DNA from: Clarkia xantiana subsp. parviflora
Lineage: Eukaryota > Streptophyta > Magnoliopsida > Myrtales > Onagraceae
Reading direction: 5' to 3'
NCBI GenBank assembly: GCA_036873135.1
Contig: JAPTYO010000059.1
Coordinates: forward strand, 13,881,066-13,945,065
Length of the DNA: 64,000 nucleotides
The notes under the pieces were generated by a model. That model was given only the letters and a program-made list of their open reading frames with translations, ran no database searches and had not been told where the DNA came from. The position numbers were made by a program, and so were the translations under genes. Of the stretch, positions 33,001 to 42,700 are shown piece after piece (the stretch's first letter is position 1; every line of letters begins with the position of its first letter).

Positions 33001-34298
33001 AGCCAACTACTATCCGATTGGTGTTATCCATAGCTGTAACCAATAGGTGGTGTCTTCGGCAACTTGATGTTAATAATGCATTTTTGCAGGGTCGTCTATT
33101 GGAGAATGTCTATATGTCTCAACCACCCGGCTTCATTGACTCTCAACATCCCACTGATGTTTGTCGTCTTAACAAAGCCATATATGGTTTGAAGCAGGCA
33201 CCTCGAGCATGGTTTAACGAACTCAGCACTTTCATCTTGAAGTCCGGTTTTGTTTGCTCCAAGTCGGACCCGTCTCTCTTCATTTATAGGAAGGATGATA
33301 CTCGTATATTCTTTTTGGTATATGTCGATGATTTGGTTATTACTGGCAATAATAACTCTTTCATTACCAAGTTTATTGCAGCACTCTCCGCTCGGTTTTC
33401 AGTGAAGGACTTGGGTGACCTCGACTACTTTCTTGGTGTTGAAGTTATCCGATCTCCGGCTGGCCTCTTTCTCTCGCAACACAAGTATATCGTCGACTTG
33501 CTTGTCAAGACTGACATGGCTGATGCCAAAACATGTCAGACGCCACTTGCTATGTCTCCAATTCTACAGTTGAATGATATGTCAGCTACAACTGATGCCA
33601 CCAAGTATCGACGTGTTATTGGCGCCATGCAGTACCTGTCTTTCACTAGACCGGACATTGGATTTGCTGTCAACAGGTTATCTCAGTTTATGCACAAGCC
33701 GACTGAAAATCATTGGACCGCAGTAAAACGTGTTCTTCGTTATCTTAAGGGCACTATAAACCATGGGTTGCTTATCTCGCCAAAATCATCATCGACATTG
33801 ATGGCTTTCTCTGATGCTGACTGGGGCTCTAATCCTGATGATCGCTCTTCCACCACAGCTTATATTGTCTACTACGGGAAGAATGTTATCTCATGGTCAT
33901 CTCACAAACAAAAGTGCATCTCCCGTTCCTCAACGGAGGCCGAATATCACGCTCTTGCTACCGCCACAGCTGAACTCATTTGGCTCACATATCTACTTCG
34001 AGAACTTGGTGAACCTGCATCATCCACTCCTACATTATATTGTGACAATCAAGGTGCCACCCGGTTAAGTGCGAACCCTGTCTTTCATTCACGAATGAAA
34101 CATATTGCTGTTGCCTATCATTTTGTTCGTGATCTCGTTTCCAAGAACCTACTAGCAGTTCGTCACATCTCAACTGATGATCAGCTGGCTGATGCGCTCA
34201 CTAAACCGCTTCCGCGGCCACGCTTCCACACTCTTCGTGACAAGATCGGCGTTGCTGACCGCACGTCCATCTTGCGGGGGCGTATTAGGGAAAACTGA
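30090..34298 (+). CDS. Copia Gag-Pol polyprotein
   Basis: 1402 residues from the ATG at 30090 (MSTNISLSNSD). The frame is open 47 codons farther up, but that part overlaps the LTR and primer site. Order of domains: UBN2-type Gag; zinc knuckle CQICDRHGHSAKNC; aspartic protease with LLDTGASHH near residue 327; integrase with a GHP...CDSCLCNKSH zinc region from about 460, then DVWGP, SDNGGEY (near 582) and HNGVSERR; reverse transcriptase with YVDDLV near 1077; RNase H with SDADWGS near 1241 and SSTEAEY. Integrase before reverse transcriptase is the copia order. No stops or shifts; length is normal for the superfamily. The stop codon falls just inside the 3' LTR. Lineage within copia was not determined. 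Confidence 0.95.
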   Translation: MSTNISLSNSDGLVVINAAAQLPIKLTSKNYSSWRASFHSLLVGCDLLGFVDGSKPCPDKQMVVENKTVSNPKYNQWVRQDQLLLNTIFASVSESIVSVIAAATTSQEAWTKLGKMYASKTRSRRMSLKEKLTLTTRGTRSVAEFLGDLKATADELAIIGSPVDEIDLVIHALNGVGSDFKDIAAAIRAIDTDITFEDLFDKLVEHERFLNRVESVGNTAPITANYSRKGTPNNQHRRRNNNAGQRPNSNNVPQVSFGGQEERPNSFGGQVNSFGARQQHQRSYSAPRVTCQICDRHGHSAKNCRSRYHKNPVANHTTRGPSTEEGWLLDTGASHHVTSELQNLSLHSDYDGSDEIYVGDGASLPITHTGSTTISTPSVSFSLSDVLCVPSMKRNLISVAKFCQTNNTSIEFFPFHFVVKDISTRKPLLRGENRHGVYEFSSTNSPQAMVGVRGNGEDWHRRLGHPSTKTLDFLIRHSILPAKLSNLSFSCDSCLCNKSHRLPFNVSSLKSSRPLELIYSDVWGPAPITSIDGFRYYVIFVDHFTKFVWYFSLVRKSDLLIVFPQFKNRVEKYFGRSIISVYSDNGGEYQGLANFFATHGITHLKTPPHTPQHNGVSERRHRHVVETGITLLHQARLPLSFWSYAFQTATYLINRLPTSILNNSTPYESLFQEPPNYQKLRVFGCLCYPWLRPYSSNKLEPRSRPCIFVGYSLNQSAYQCFDPSSNKVFVSRNVIFRENKFPYMSIMSLPSAPQSVSLSQWTPIHDPPIIVIPSQSTLATSPTQLLTTSHKSSTSHVPTMVLSSSNQDTVPQTLAAIEDPIIGPTEDVYVAAEDSSRAGSNRAEGLTRAASSNNHHMVTRSKNNIFKPKALVTTTKHPLSPDVEPRSATKAMKHPEWRAAMLDEFNALHKNGTWDLVPRDSTMNVIDNKWVFRLKRNPDGTINRYKARLVAKGFQQRPGLDYRETFSQVVKPTTIRLVLSIAVTNRWCLRQLDVNNAFLQGRLLENVYMSQPPGFIDSQHPTDVCRLNKAIYGLKQAPRAWFNELSTFILKSGFVCSKSDPSLFIYRKDDTRIFFLVYVDDLVITGNNNSFITKFIAALSARFSVKDLGDLDYFLGVEVIRSPAGLFLSQHKYIVDLLVKTDMADAKTCQTPLAMSPILQLNDMSATTDATKYRRVIGAMQYLSFTRPDIGFAVNRLSQFMHKPTENHWTAVKRVLRYLKGTINHGLLISPKSSSTLMAFSDADWGSNPDDRSSTTAYIVYYGKNVISWSSHKQKCISRSSTEAEYHALATATAELIWLTYLLRELGEPASSTPTLYCDNQGATRLSANPVFHSRMKHIAVAYHFVRDLVSKNLLAVRHISTDDQLADALTKPLPRPRFHTLRDKIGVADRTSILRGRIREN

Positions 34299-34494
34299 TG
34301 TTGTCCATATTCATTGTATTTAGTACAATAGATTTACATACTATCTTAGTCATTACTAGAATAGGATAGTATATCAATTATGGTGATTACCTTCTTCAAT
34401 TGTCTCCACAATATGTGGGATACTCTTGTATATATTGATCACTATTGTAAGTGTATTATGTAGACAATAATAATATTTTCTCATTATCATTTCA
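34283..34494 (+). repeat. 3' LTR of the copia element (212 bp)
   Basis: Same as the 5' LTR except one base. The polyprotein's last five codons read into it. Followed by target duplication TGCGC. Confidence 0.95.
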
Positions 34495-34499
34495 TGCGC

Positions 34500-35575
34500 G
34501 AGAGATCATAATTAGGCGGATTGGTTATTCAACCTCGATATAATGTAAAACTTAAAATCATTATAATATTTTTTATGCAAAATCATTATAATTAATAAAC
34601 GAAAGCTATAATCGATACTCAATAGAGATTTATGGTAGATAATTAGAATGAAAAGAAAAATAATGAAAAGAAAAGAGATGTGACGAAAGTGATTAACAGT
34701 GATGAAGATTGGAAGGATTAAGCCCTCAAACTTGAAGTGCTCTTACTACAACATAAAAAGCTCATCCTTCTTATCTACATAGATAATTAGTCACATAACA
34801 TAATAAATACTTCATTAATTAATTAGTCACATAACATAATAAATACTTCATTAATTAATTTTACATTGCAGAATATACGGAGACAAAGTACGTGCTTGGA
34901 ATAGGTCAAATCGCATGTATGTATTTGACTATATATATAAGCATGTCATCAAGGTTCTTAATATTACTACTGATGGGAATGTAATAAATTAGATACCTAC
35001 AGATAAATATGAACATATGCATGGTTCCACATCACATAATATATATATGCACGTATTCAACCAAACCCGACACGGGAAACCTGCATGTGAGGTTTCTAAA
35101 CGTACCCAGCAATTCTCAATCCAACTTACTGGTGAGGTTTCTAAGCATCATTACTATTAGTGTCGAATAATGGTTCTCTCCTTGGTGCATTATGTATAAC
35201 CTCTTCACTTGATCATGCATAAAAACAAAAAAAAATCAACAAATCAGTATGTAATGCATAAAAAACCTCTTCAAACATGCGTATATTCTCACAGCTCACC
35301 GGCTCACCCTCCCCTCCTCTCCCCTCCCCACGGCATCATACATACGACATACGACTTAGAATATATATATACATTAAATACGTAATAAAGAATTTTGAAA
35401 TTATAGTATATAAAATATATTATATATATCGATCTATTATATTATAATATCAACGCTTATAAATACTATTGACTATATTATGTCATATTTTAAATATAAT
35501 TTTATTTAGACGTGCGACTAAAAATAGGAAACGCTTGTCCGATTTTATATTGCTCTATATTTATTAGATTTGCTT
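34500..35575. other. A/T-rich interior of Helitron-like element C, no gene
   Basis: Contains a 41-bp direct duplication at about 34783-34860 (TTAGTCACATAACATAATAA units) and a pyrimidine-rich CCCTCCCCTCCTCTCCCC stretch near 35307. No recognisable coding sequence. Confidence 0.5.
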
Positions 35576-35831
35576 ACGTGGCGGCCTATGATCTTCCGGT
35601 ACCAAACTGTATAGATAATGAATTTAAAAGGAAACTTTTAATTAATTTGTTTCTTTAAATTGCGTAGAGACCAAATTAGGAGATAAAAATACTTCTTAAT
35701 TTTCAACCAATCAATATTATGTATCTAAATTTAGAGAACCCCTATTAAATTCCGATTAAATTAGGAAACGGTGACTACGTGGACTGTCCACATGTCAGCC
35801 AGAGGACTTCCGATACCGAATTAATATAATA
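35576..35831 (-). repeat. Shared 5'-terminal block of Helitron-like element C
   Basis: About 255 bp with GATAATGAATTTAAAAGGAA and ACTTCCGATACCGAATTAAT (plus strand), repeated at 38980-39233 and 42448-42700. In two cases it abuts the CTAG end of the next element, so it is read as a 5' terminal region on the minus strand. Confidence 0.7.
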
Positions 35832-38800
35832 CTAGATACTAAACCCGCGCACCGCGCGGGAAAAAATTAAATTACAATACAATAATAAAGAATTAGAATT
35901 TTTAAATCCAAGGTATTTACTAAATACATAGATAAACTTAGGTGAATCTTCCGGACATGTCCACATAAAATTGTTAGCATAACAACATATTACATTTTTT
36001 TTGCAATTGTATTATTATCTTTGTTATTATGTAAAACATATCTCGCATATATATAAACTTTTTTATTGTATAATATATATAGTTTAAATTAACTTTTCAA
36101 GTTTTTATTTTTTTATGAAGTGCCGATTTCGTTTAGGTGACGACTTTAAAAGCTTCGTTATCAAATTATATTGGTTTGTCATTAAAATGGAATTTTTTAA
36201 TTATTTTTTTCTTTATTTATCTAGAATCTAGATGGCTTATTTATTTTGCATATAGCCTAAGATAGGAGACACTAATATTTTCTAATTTCCAGTTACCTAA
36301 TATATTATATATGTTGTACGAAAAAAATTCAAATGAATATAAATTAAAATACATATGTTATCTTAATTTAAAAAATATATAGTATATCAATAAACGTTTT
36401 ATAAAAAAAATTATATGAGTATTTATCATAAACCTTAAAATTAAAATATAGTTGTGTATTAATGCTATATTTGGGGTGGAAATAATTATGTACACGTATG
36501 CATAAAAATGTAACCATTAGTAACCACCTCATCCAATAATAACATACAAACATTGCATAACTCATATGTTTGAAGATTGATATTAACCCAAACACAAAAA
36601 TTATATGTACGAACTCAAATTATTGAAAAAAAAAAAATAATCAATTGCGAACGTGTTCAAGGTGAGCTCTTTGGTCCACATACAAAAAATTCAAAATCAT
36701 AATAAATAAATTAGAAACACGTATAATAAAATTATAAAAAAAATGTAAAATTAATAAGAAACTTTTGATATAACTTTTTTTTACCACTAATAAGTTTATC
36801 TTCTATTTTCCACCACGATTGTGAGAGCGTCGATGTTGAACTCCCTAAAAAAATTAAAACATAGATAAGTAAGTCAGAAACATTTAATGAAATTATCAAA
36901 ACAATATACTTCAATATAACTTTTTTTAAACTACTAATAAGTTTCGATATAACTAAGCTTTTACTTTTCGCCTCTATCGCGAGGATGTCGTAATTGGGTT
37001 TCTCAGATTAAAAAGTGAAGCTCTTTATGGCTCTCTTCTAGTAAAATTGCATCAAGGTGAGCTCATTTGGTCCACCTACAAAAATTTCAAAACCACAATA
37101 AATAAATTCGAAACGTGTACAATAAAATTATTAAAAAAAAAATCAAATAATAAACTTTTGATATAATAATTTTTTTTACCACTAATAAGTTTTGATATAG
37201 CTAATCTTCTATTTTGCACGTCGATTGTGAGAGTGTCGATGTTGAACTCCCTAAAAAAATTAAAACAAAATAAAGAAATCATAAACATGTAATGAAATTA
37301 TCAAAACAATATGCTCCAATATAATTATTTTAAACCACTAATAAACTTCGATATAACTAAACTTTTACTTTTCATCTAAATCATGAGATGTCCAGATTGA
37401 GTTTCTCTGTCTAAAAGTGAAGCTCTTAATGGGTCTGATCTTCCAGCACAACTGCATCAAGGTGAGCTCCTTGCTTCACCTATAAAAAATCCAAAATCGT
37501 AATAAATAAATAAAAAACATTTACGATACAAATATAAAAAATATAATTAAGTAAGAAAGTTTTGATGTAACCTTTTCTTTACCACTAATAAGTTTTGATA
37601 TAAATTATCTTCTATTTTGTCGAAGTTGAACTCCCTAAAAAAACGAAACGAAACAGCTATAAATAAGTCAGAAACATGTAATGAAATTATCAAAACAATA
37701 TGCTTCAATATAATTTTTTTAAACCGCTAATAAACTTCTATATAACTAAAAAAAAAATTTGGCAAAAAATAAACTAAACTTTTACTTTTATCTCAATAGC
37801 TAGGGTGTCGAGATTGAGTTTTTCAATATAAAAAGTGAAACTCTTGATAGGTCTCTATAAGAAGATCAAGGTGAGCTCTTTGGTCAGCCTAAAAAAAAAA
37901 AAATCAAAACCGCAATAAATAAATTAAAAATATGTACATTAAAATTATAAAAATAATTAAATAATAAATTTAGAGTATTGAGATTGAACTCCCTAAAAAA
38001 ATTAAAACAGAGATAATAAATAAGTAGAAATATGCAATGAAATTATAAAAAACAATATGTTTCAATATAATTTGTAAAAACCACTAATAACTTTCTATAC
38101 AACTAAATTTTTACTTTTTCACCTTGTCGAGATCTGAATTTCTCAGTCTAAACACTGAAGCTTATGATGGGCCTCTTCCAATACAACTGCAAATGCTAAT
38201 TTCGATGATGTCATGTTAACCTGCATGCATGACTTTTGTAATTGAAAATTGTAATGTTGGTCATGGTGGACGGGCATCGCCATCGGCTATAGTCATTGTC
38301 AAGGGAGCGTAGCATATAGTATGGTATATATATAACTCAATTTACATAATTAATTATAGTAACAAAATAATGAGTAAGAATGAGACATGTAATATTACGT
38401 TTTTTGTGTGTTAAAAATAGGACATGTAATATTCAATATAATTTTTCTACTCATATTATTAAGAAATTAATAGCTAGATTGCTTATATATGTCTACACCT
38501 TTTTTAAATAAAAAAATACGCCTATCTTAATTAACTATGCATAGTCGATTATATAGTAGTAATAATATTATTATTATATTTATGTCAATCCTATATTATT
38601 ATACTGTATCATTTTAACATTATTTTCATTATTATATTATATATTTGATAATTTAAAATATTCCATTTTTTTTATAATTAATGGACGTTTTGGCCTTTTG
38701 GTCCTTATATATATATATTATTATTATTATGTGGACTTATATAAACATTCTACAATTTTCTACCGTATATACCATATAATATAATAAAAATGGTTATTCG

Positions 38801-39233
38801 TCACTATTATTATGTATTTTATATTATATATATATAATGCCAAATTTAATATGGAGTGATTACATTTACGTTTCTATATGGTATATTATTATTATTATTA
38901 TTTTCAAAACTTAGAAAGAAGACAATAGCCGCCGATAAAACATATTTTTTATATTTTTTATTCTATATATATACTGTTTACGTGGCGGCCTACGGTCTTC
39001 CAGTACCAAACTGTATAGATAATGAATTTAAAAGGAAACTTTTAATTAATTTGTTTCTTTAAATTGCGTAGAGACCAAATTAGGAGATAAAAATACTTCT
39101 TAATTTTCAACCAATCAATATTATGTATCTAAATTTAGAGAACCCCTATTAAATTCCGTAATTTAGGAAACAGTGACTACGTGGACTGTCCACGTGTCGT
39201 CCAGAGGGCTTCCGATACCGAATTAATATAATA
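35832..39233 (-). mobile_element. Helitron-like element B (3.4 kb)
   Basis: The minus-strand 3' end is the perfect hairpin CCCGCGCGGTGCGCGGG, TTTAGTAT, then CTAG (35832-35835) and T. The 5' end is the shared 255-bp block at 38980-39233, which touches the CTAG of element A. The interior holds four ~400-bp tandem units (36657-38190) with exon-like junctions. No Rep/helicase frame, so non-autonomous. Family ends are shared with A and C while interiors differ, as is common in Helitron families. Confidence 0.55.
36657..38190. repeat. Four ~400-bp tandem units with exon-like borders
   Basis: Units start at CAAGGTGAGCTC near 36658, 37053, 37456 and 37866. Each contains TTGAACTCCCTAAAAAAATT, AATGAAATTATCAAAACAAT, a block with CTCTATCGCGAGGATGTCG or a variant, and AGTGAAGCTCTTxATGG before the next CAAG|GTGAGC. 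The CAAG|GTGAGC junction matches a donor splice site, hinting at repeated exon-intron pairs of a captured gene. Frames are broken in places, so no product is named. Confidence 0.65.
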
Positions 39234-42200
39234 CTAGCTACTAACCCCGCGCACCGCGCGGACAAAAAAATATTTTAAAAAATATAAATTAAAGTAATTT
39301 GTATATTCTAATTTTTAAATAAAAATAAACAGAATAAGAAAATAACGTGAAAATACAGAGTATGCATCAAAATACCGATATTAACTTAAATTGATATTCG
39401 ATGATAGAGAAATACTTTCTTTTATGCAATCATTAGGAAATAAAATTTAGTTAATGATAATGATATATCTTAACTATTAAAATATAAATGATAACTTCAG
39501 TGTATATTTATGATTTTGCTATACGCAAAAGAATATATATATATATTAGATATAACATTTAAATAGTAATTAACTTATCATGTTCTTTTTTCGACAATAC
39601 TTATTTTATATATATATATTTGTGTGTAAAATTAATTAACTTAACAGCTATTATATTGACAATATATATAAATAGTTCGAAAAACCAATTTTCCTGTTAA
39701 TTACATATGAATTTTATGCAAATAATTTTTCTACAAAAATAAATTATTGTCAATATTTAAAAAATTACATTTCATCTAATAGATCGAAAAAAAATAATGC
39801 AAACTCAACAAAAACAGGTTCAGAGTTACCCCAACCCCGAATTGTTAAGGTGATCGCGTACTCCCTTTCTATATTGTTAAAATGTTAAGTGACGCGCAAG
39901 TCGCGCAAGAAGAATCAAACTTCAAAATCAAGACAAAATCTATAAGCACGCATATAACAAACACTTTGCCAAATCACCTCAACAATTATATAGGTTTAAT
40001 AGACAGAAAAAATTTAACCCACGACTCTATTTTTTCTCTCGTCCTAACAAATTCCTTGAGCTACTATTGTTTTAACTTAATACTGGAATATATATAGTAT
40101 AGTTTTGCATCAAATTTATCATTAAATCATATATTTACTTTTTTATAAAAAAAAAAAAAAAAATTCACACAAAGGTTTTACAGTATCTTGTTCTGTTAAG
40201 TCTCTATTTTTATTATTATTATCAATTTTTCCCATCTATTTTTATTATTATCAATTTTTCCCATCTTCCGTACCCTAAATTCGAAACAATCATGTCAGAT
40301 CAGACAAATAAAATATTAAAATAAAATTTAAACATTAAATGGTAAAATAAAAAAAAAACTTAGAGCTGATATAAATACTAAAACACAGCAATTTTATTTT
40401 AAAATCCAAACTTCTATTTTCTATTCATTCACTAATTCTAATCTTTTAGTACATGCTTTATATCATTCTGTATACATATATATACACCAAACATTAAGTT
40501 TATACTCTATTGCTATTACATCGCTTTATTTTTAATTTTTTTTGTGAAAACATAGCTACAACTATACCCTTTGTATACGGGTCTCACCCGTAAATGTGGG
40601 CTCCTCCAGTGTCCAAATATCAAACTCTATAAATAGGGGAAAGACATTCTTCTGCATTCTCTCTAACTTTTTCTCTCTAGAACCGAACTCTCATTTAAGC
40701 ATCGGAGAGGGTTCGCCAGAGACACCCCTCTCTCTAGGGCAATCCTTTAAACAGGTAATCAAGGCAAAGAAGGATCGACCGCAACACAAATAGAAGAGGA
40801 AGACGACTCGACGCAAGGCCGCCAAGATCGAAACCCTGAAGAGCTTGTTCCAACGAAAGCAAATAAATAAGATAACATTAGTATAGTGAAATATAAAGAA
40901 TGAATTATTACCTCTATTTTCTGGCAAAAAAATAATTATTACCTATATTTAAGTCTCTCATGGAAATGATAACCGTCGACATAGTCAGGAGAAGTTTAGC
41001 TGTAATTACAATAATATATGGCAATATCAGTTAATTGAAAGTTTATGAAAAAAATGTGTCAACGATCAACCAATTGAAAAAGAAAGGGAGTGCAAATTGA
41101 TAATAAACCGAAAGGAAGAATTGATTTTAAAGTCATGATTAATTTATTTAAGCAGTATACGAAGTATGCTTTTTGTTACGAACCTGATTTATAGTTAGGT
41201 TGGTGTAATTACATTGTATTTTGAATGTTAGGGCTTGTTCACCATCAATTGAAGTCACAGATTTATTCTCACCTTTAATGTCTCTTCTCTTTGTTGCTTT
41301 CCCATCATCTTCTTCTTCTCATTCTCTGTTTTCACTACGTACATTGTTATAAATTTTGTGTCCTCGCTTGCTACCTAAATTAATTTAAAAAAAAATCACA
41401 TTATAGATGTAGATATATTCTATAATTAGTACAAACTTAAGAAGAATAATAAGAAACAATAATGATTCAAGAGGTTTAGCAAAAAATAATGAGTCAAGAG
41501 GTTTAGCAAACAATAATGTCATCATAGTATACATACCCCCTCAGTTTCTTCACTTTCCATTGCCGTTGGTTCCCGCCGGTACCACTACATGCGATGCCTG
41601 CATAATCAGCCTCTCGGCAGGCATCACCGATAATAGTTTCCATGAATGTCTCTAATAATACTCACTCATCGCCATCTACCGAGACTGTTGTCGAGCTACA
41701 TGTCCATATCTGGAGTCATTGTCGCTGCCATCTCGTTGCAACCTTCATCGTCCTGTGGAAGTAGCTAGCAGACAATTAATATAAGCATGATGTTTTCACA
41801 ATAAATAATTTTGTATGAATAACTACAAAATAAACTGCATCAAGCATCTTAATTATTTAGGAATTTCGATAATACTTCACCTTGAGAAATAGATACAAAC
41901 CTGGCGTAGATTAAATTAGTTTAGGGTTTGTATAATGCATACATGATGTATATAATACATTATTTATATATATTCATATAATATATATTACATGAAAATT
42001 TTCACATGTATAATTTGGCATGATAATATTGGAACGTGAATGTGCAAAATGTAAGAGAATATATTGTTCTCTTAATATTTTAGATTTGAAAATACGATTT
42101 TGGAATGTGAATGTGGAAAAAATTAAGAGAATAATATATTGCTCTCCTAATATCTTAATTAATTCTAACGAAATCAAAAATAGTTTAATTAGTAAATATG

Positions 42201-42394
42201 GATCAGTTTCTTTTAAATATATAATAATTAATTAATAAGCCAACGTTCTGAAACATTTCCTTTAAGTATAGATTTATGTTTCCTTTATATCCTTAACAAT
42301 AAAGTTTTTTTTTGTTGAAAATATATAACGCTTATTGATTTACCATTAATGGTTTCGTTCAAATGTTGTCCACGTTTGTATATAGTAAATGTTA

Positions 42395-42437
<43 letters not shown>

Positions 42438-42700
42438 TAGAACGCATACGTGGCGGCCTATGGTCTTCCGGAGCCAAACTGTATAGATAATGAATTTAAA
42501 AGGAAACTTTCAATTAATTTGTTTCTTTAAATTGCGTAGAGACCAAAATAGGATATAAAAATACTTCTTAATTTTGAATCAATCAATATTATGTATCTAA
42601 ATTTAGAGAACCACTATTAAACTCCGATTAAATTAGGCAACGCTGACTGGACAAATTGTACACGTGTCAGTCAGAGGGCTTCCGATGCCGAATTAATAGT
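39234..42700 (-). mobile_element. Helitron-like element A (3.5 kb)
   Basis: The minus-strand 3' end is hairpin CCGCGCGGTGCGCGG, GGTTAGTAG, CTAG (39234-39237). The 5' block is 42448-42700, preceded outside by GATAGTAGATAGTAGATA repeats. Interior 39290-42440 is A/T-rich, with an LTR-like promoter segment (40560-40870), a mixed-composition segment (41530-41770) and an (ATT)n microsatellite at 42398-42436. No helicase frame. Confidence 0.5.
40560..40870 (+). other. Promoter/leader-like segment, possibly captured LTR
   Basis: Contains TATAAATAGGGG at 40629-40640, then pyrimidine-rich CTCTCTAACTTTTTCTCTCTAG, and GC-balanced sequence to about 40870. This layout resembles the U3-R-U5 portion of the LTR at 47640-47950 (TATAAATAGCC then CTCTCTCTAGAAAACC), though the sequences are not copies. 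It may be a fragment of another retroelement carried by the Helitron. Weak. Confidence 0.3.

Larger units (their letters stand above)
29781..34494 (+). mobile_element. Ty1/copia LTR retrotransposon, apparently intact
   Basis: 4.7-kb element with 212-bp LTRs, target duplications TGCGC (29776-29780, 34495-34499), initiator-Met primer site, one uninterrupted polyprotein and a purine tract (TTGCGGGGGCG) before the 3' LTR. Only one LTR difference was seen (ATCAATCATGG versus ATCAATTATGG). Both LTRs start TATTAGGG rather than the usual TG. Everything needed for autonomous movement appears present. It lies inside Helitron-like element C. Confidence 0.95.
16599..35831 (-). mobile_element. Helitron-like element C, split by two retrotransposons
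   Basis: The 3' end on the minus strand is the hairpin CCCGCGCGGTGCGCGGG followed by ATCAGTGG and CTAG at 16599-16602. The proposed 5' end is the 255-bp block at 35576-35831, which is repeated at 38980-39233 and 42448-42700. Subtracting the gypsy (16906-27476) and copia (29781-34494) insertions leaves about 3.9 kb, similar to the neighbouring elements. No Rep/helicase frame is present, so it would be non-autonomous. Treating these two ends as one element is an inference from spacing and orientation. Confidence 0.4.
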
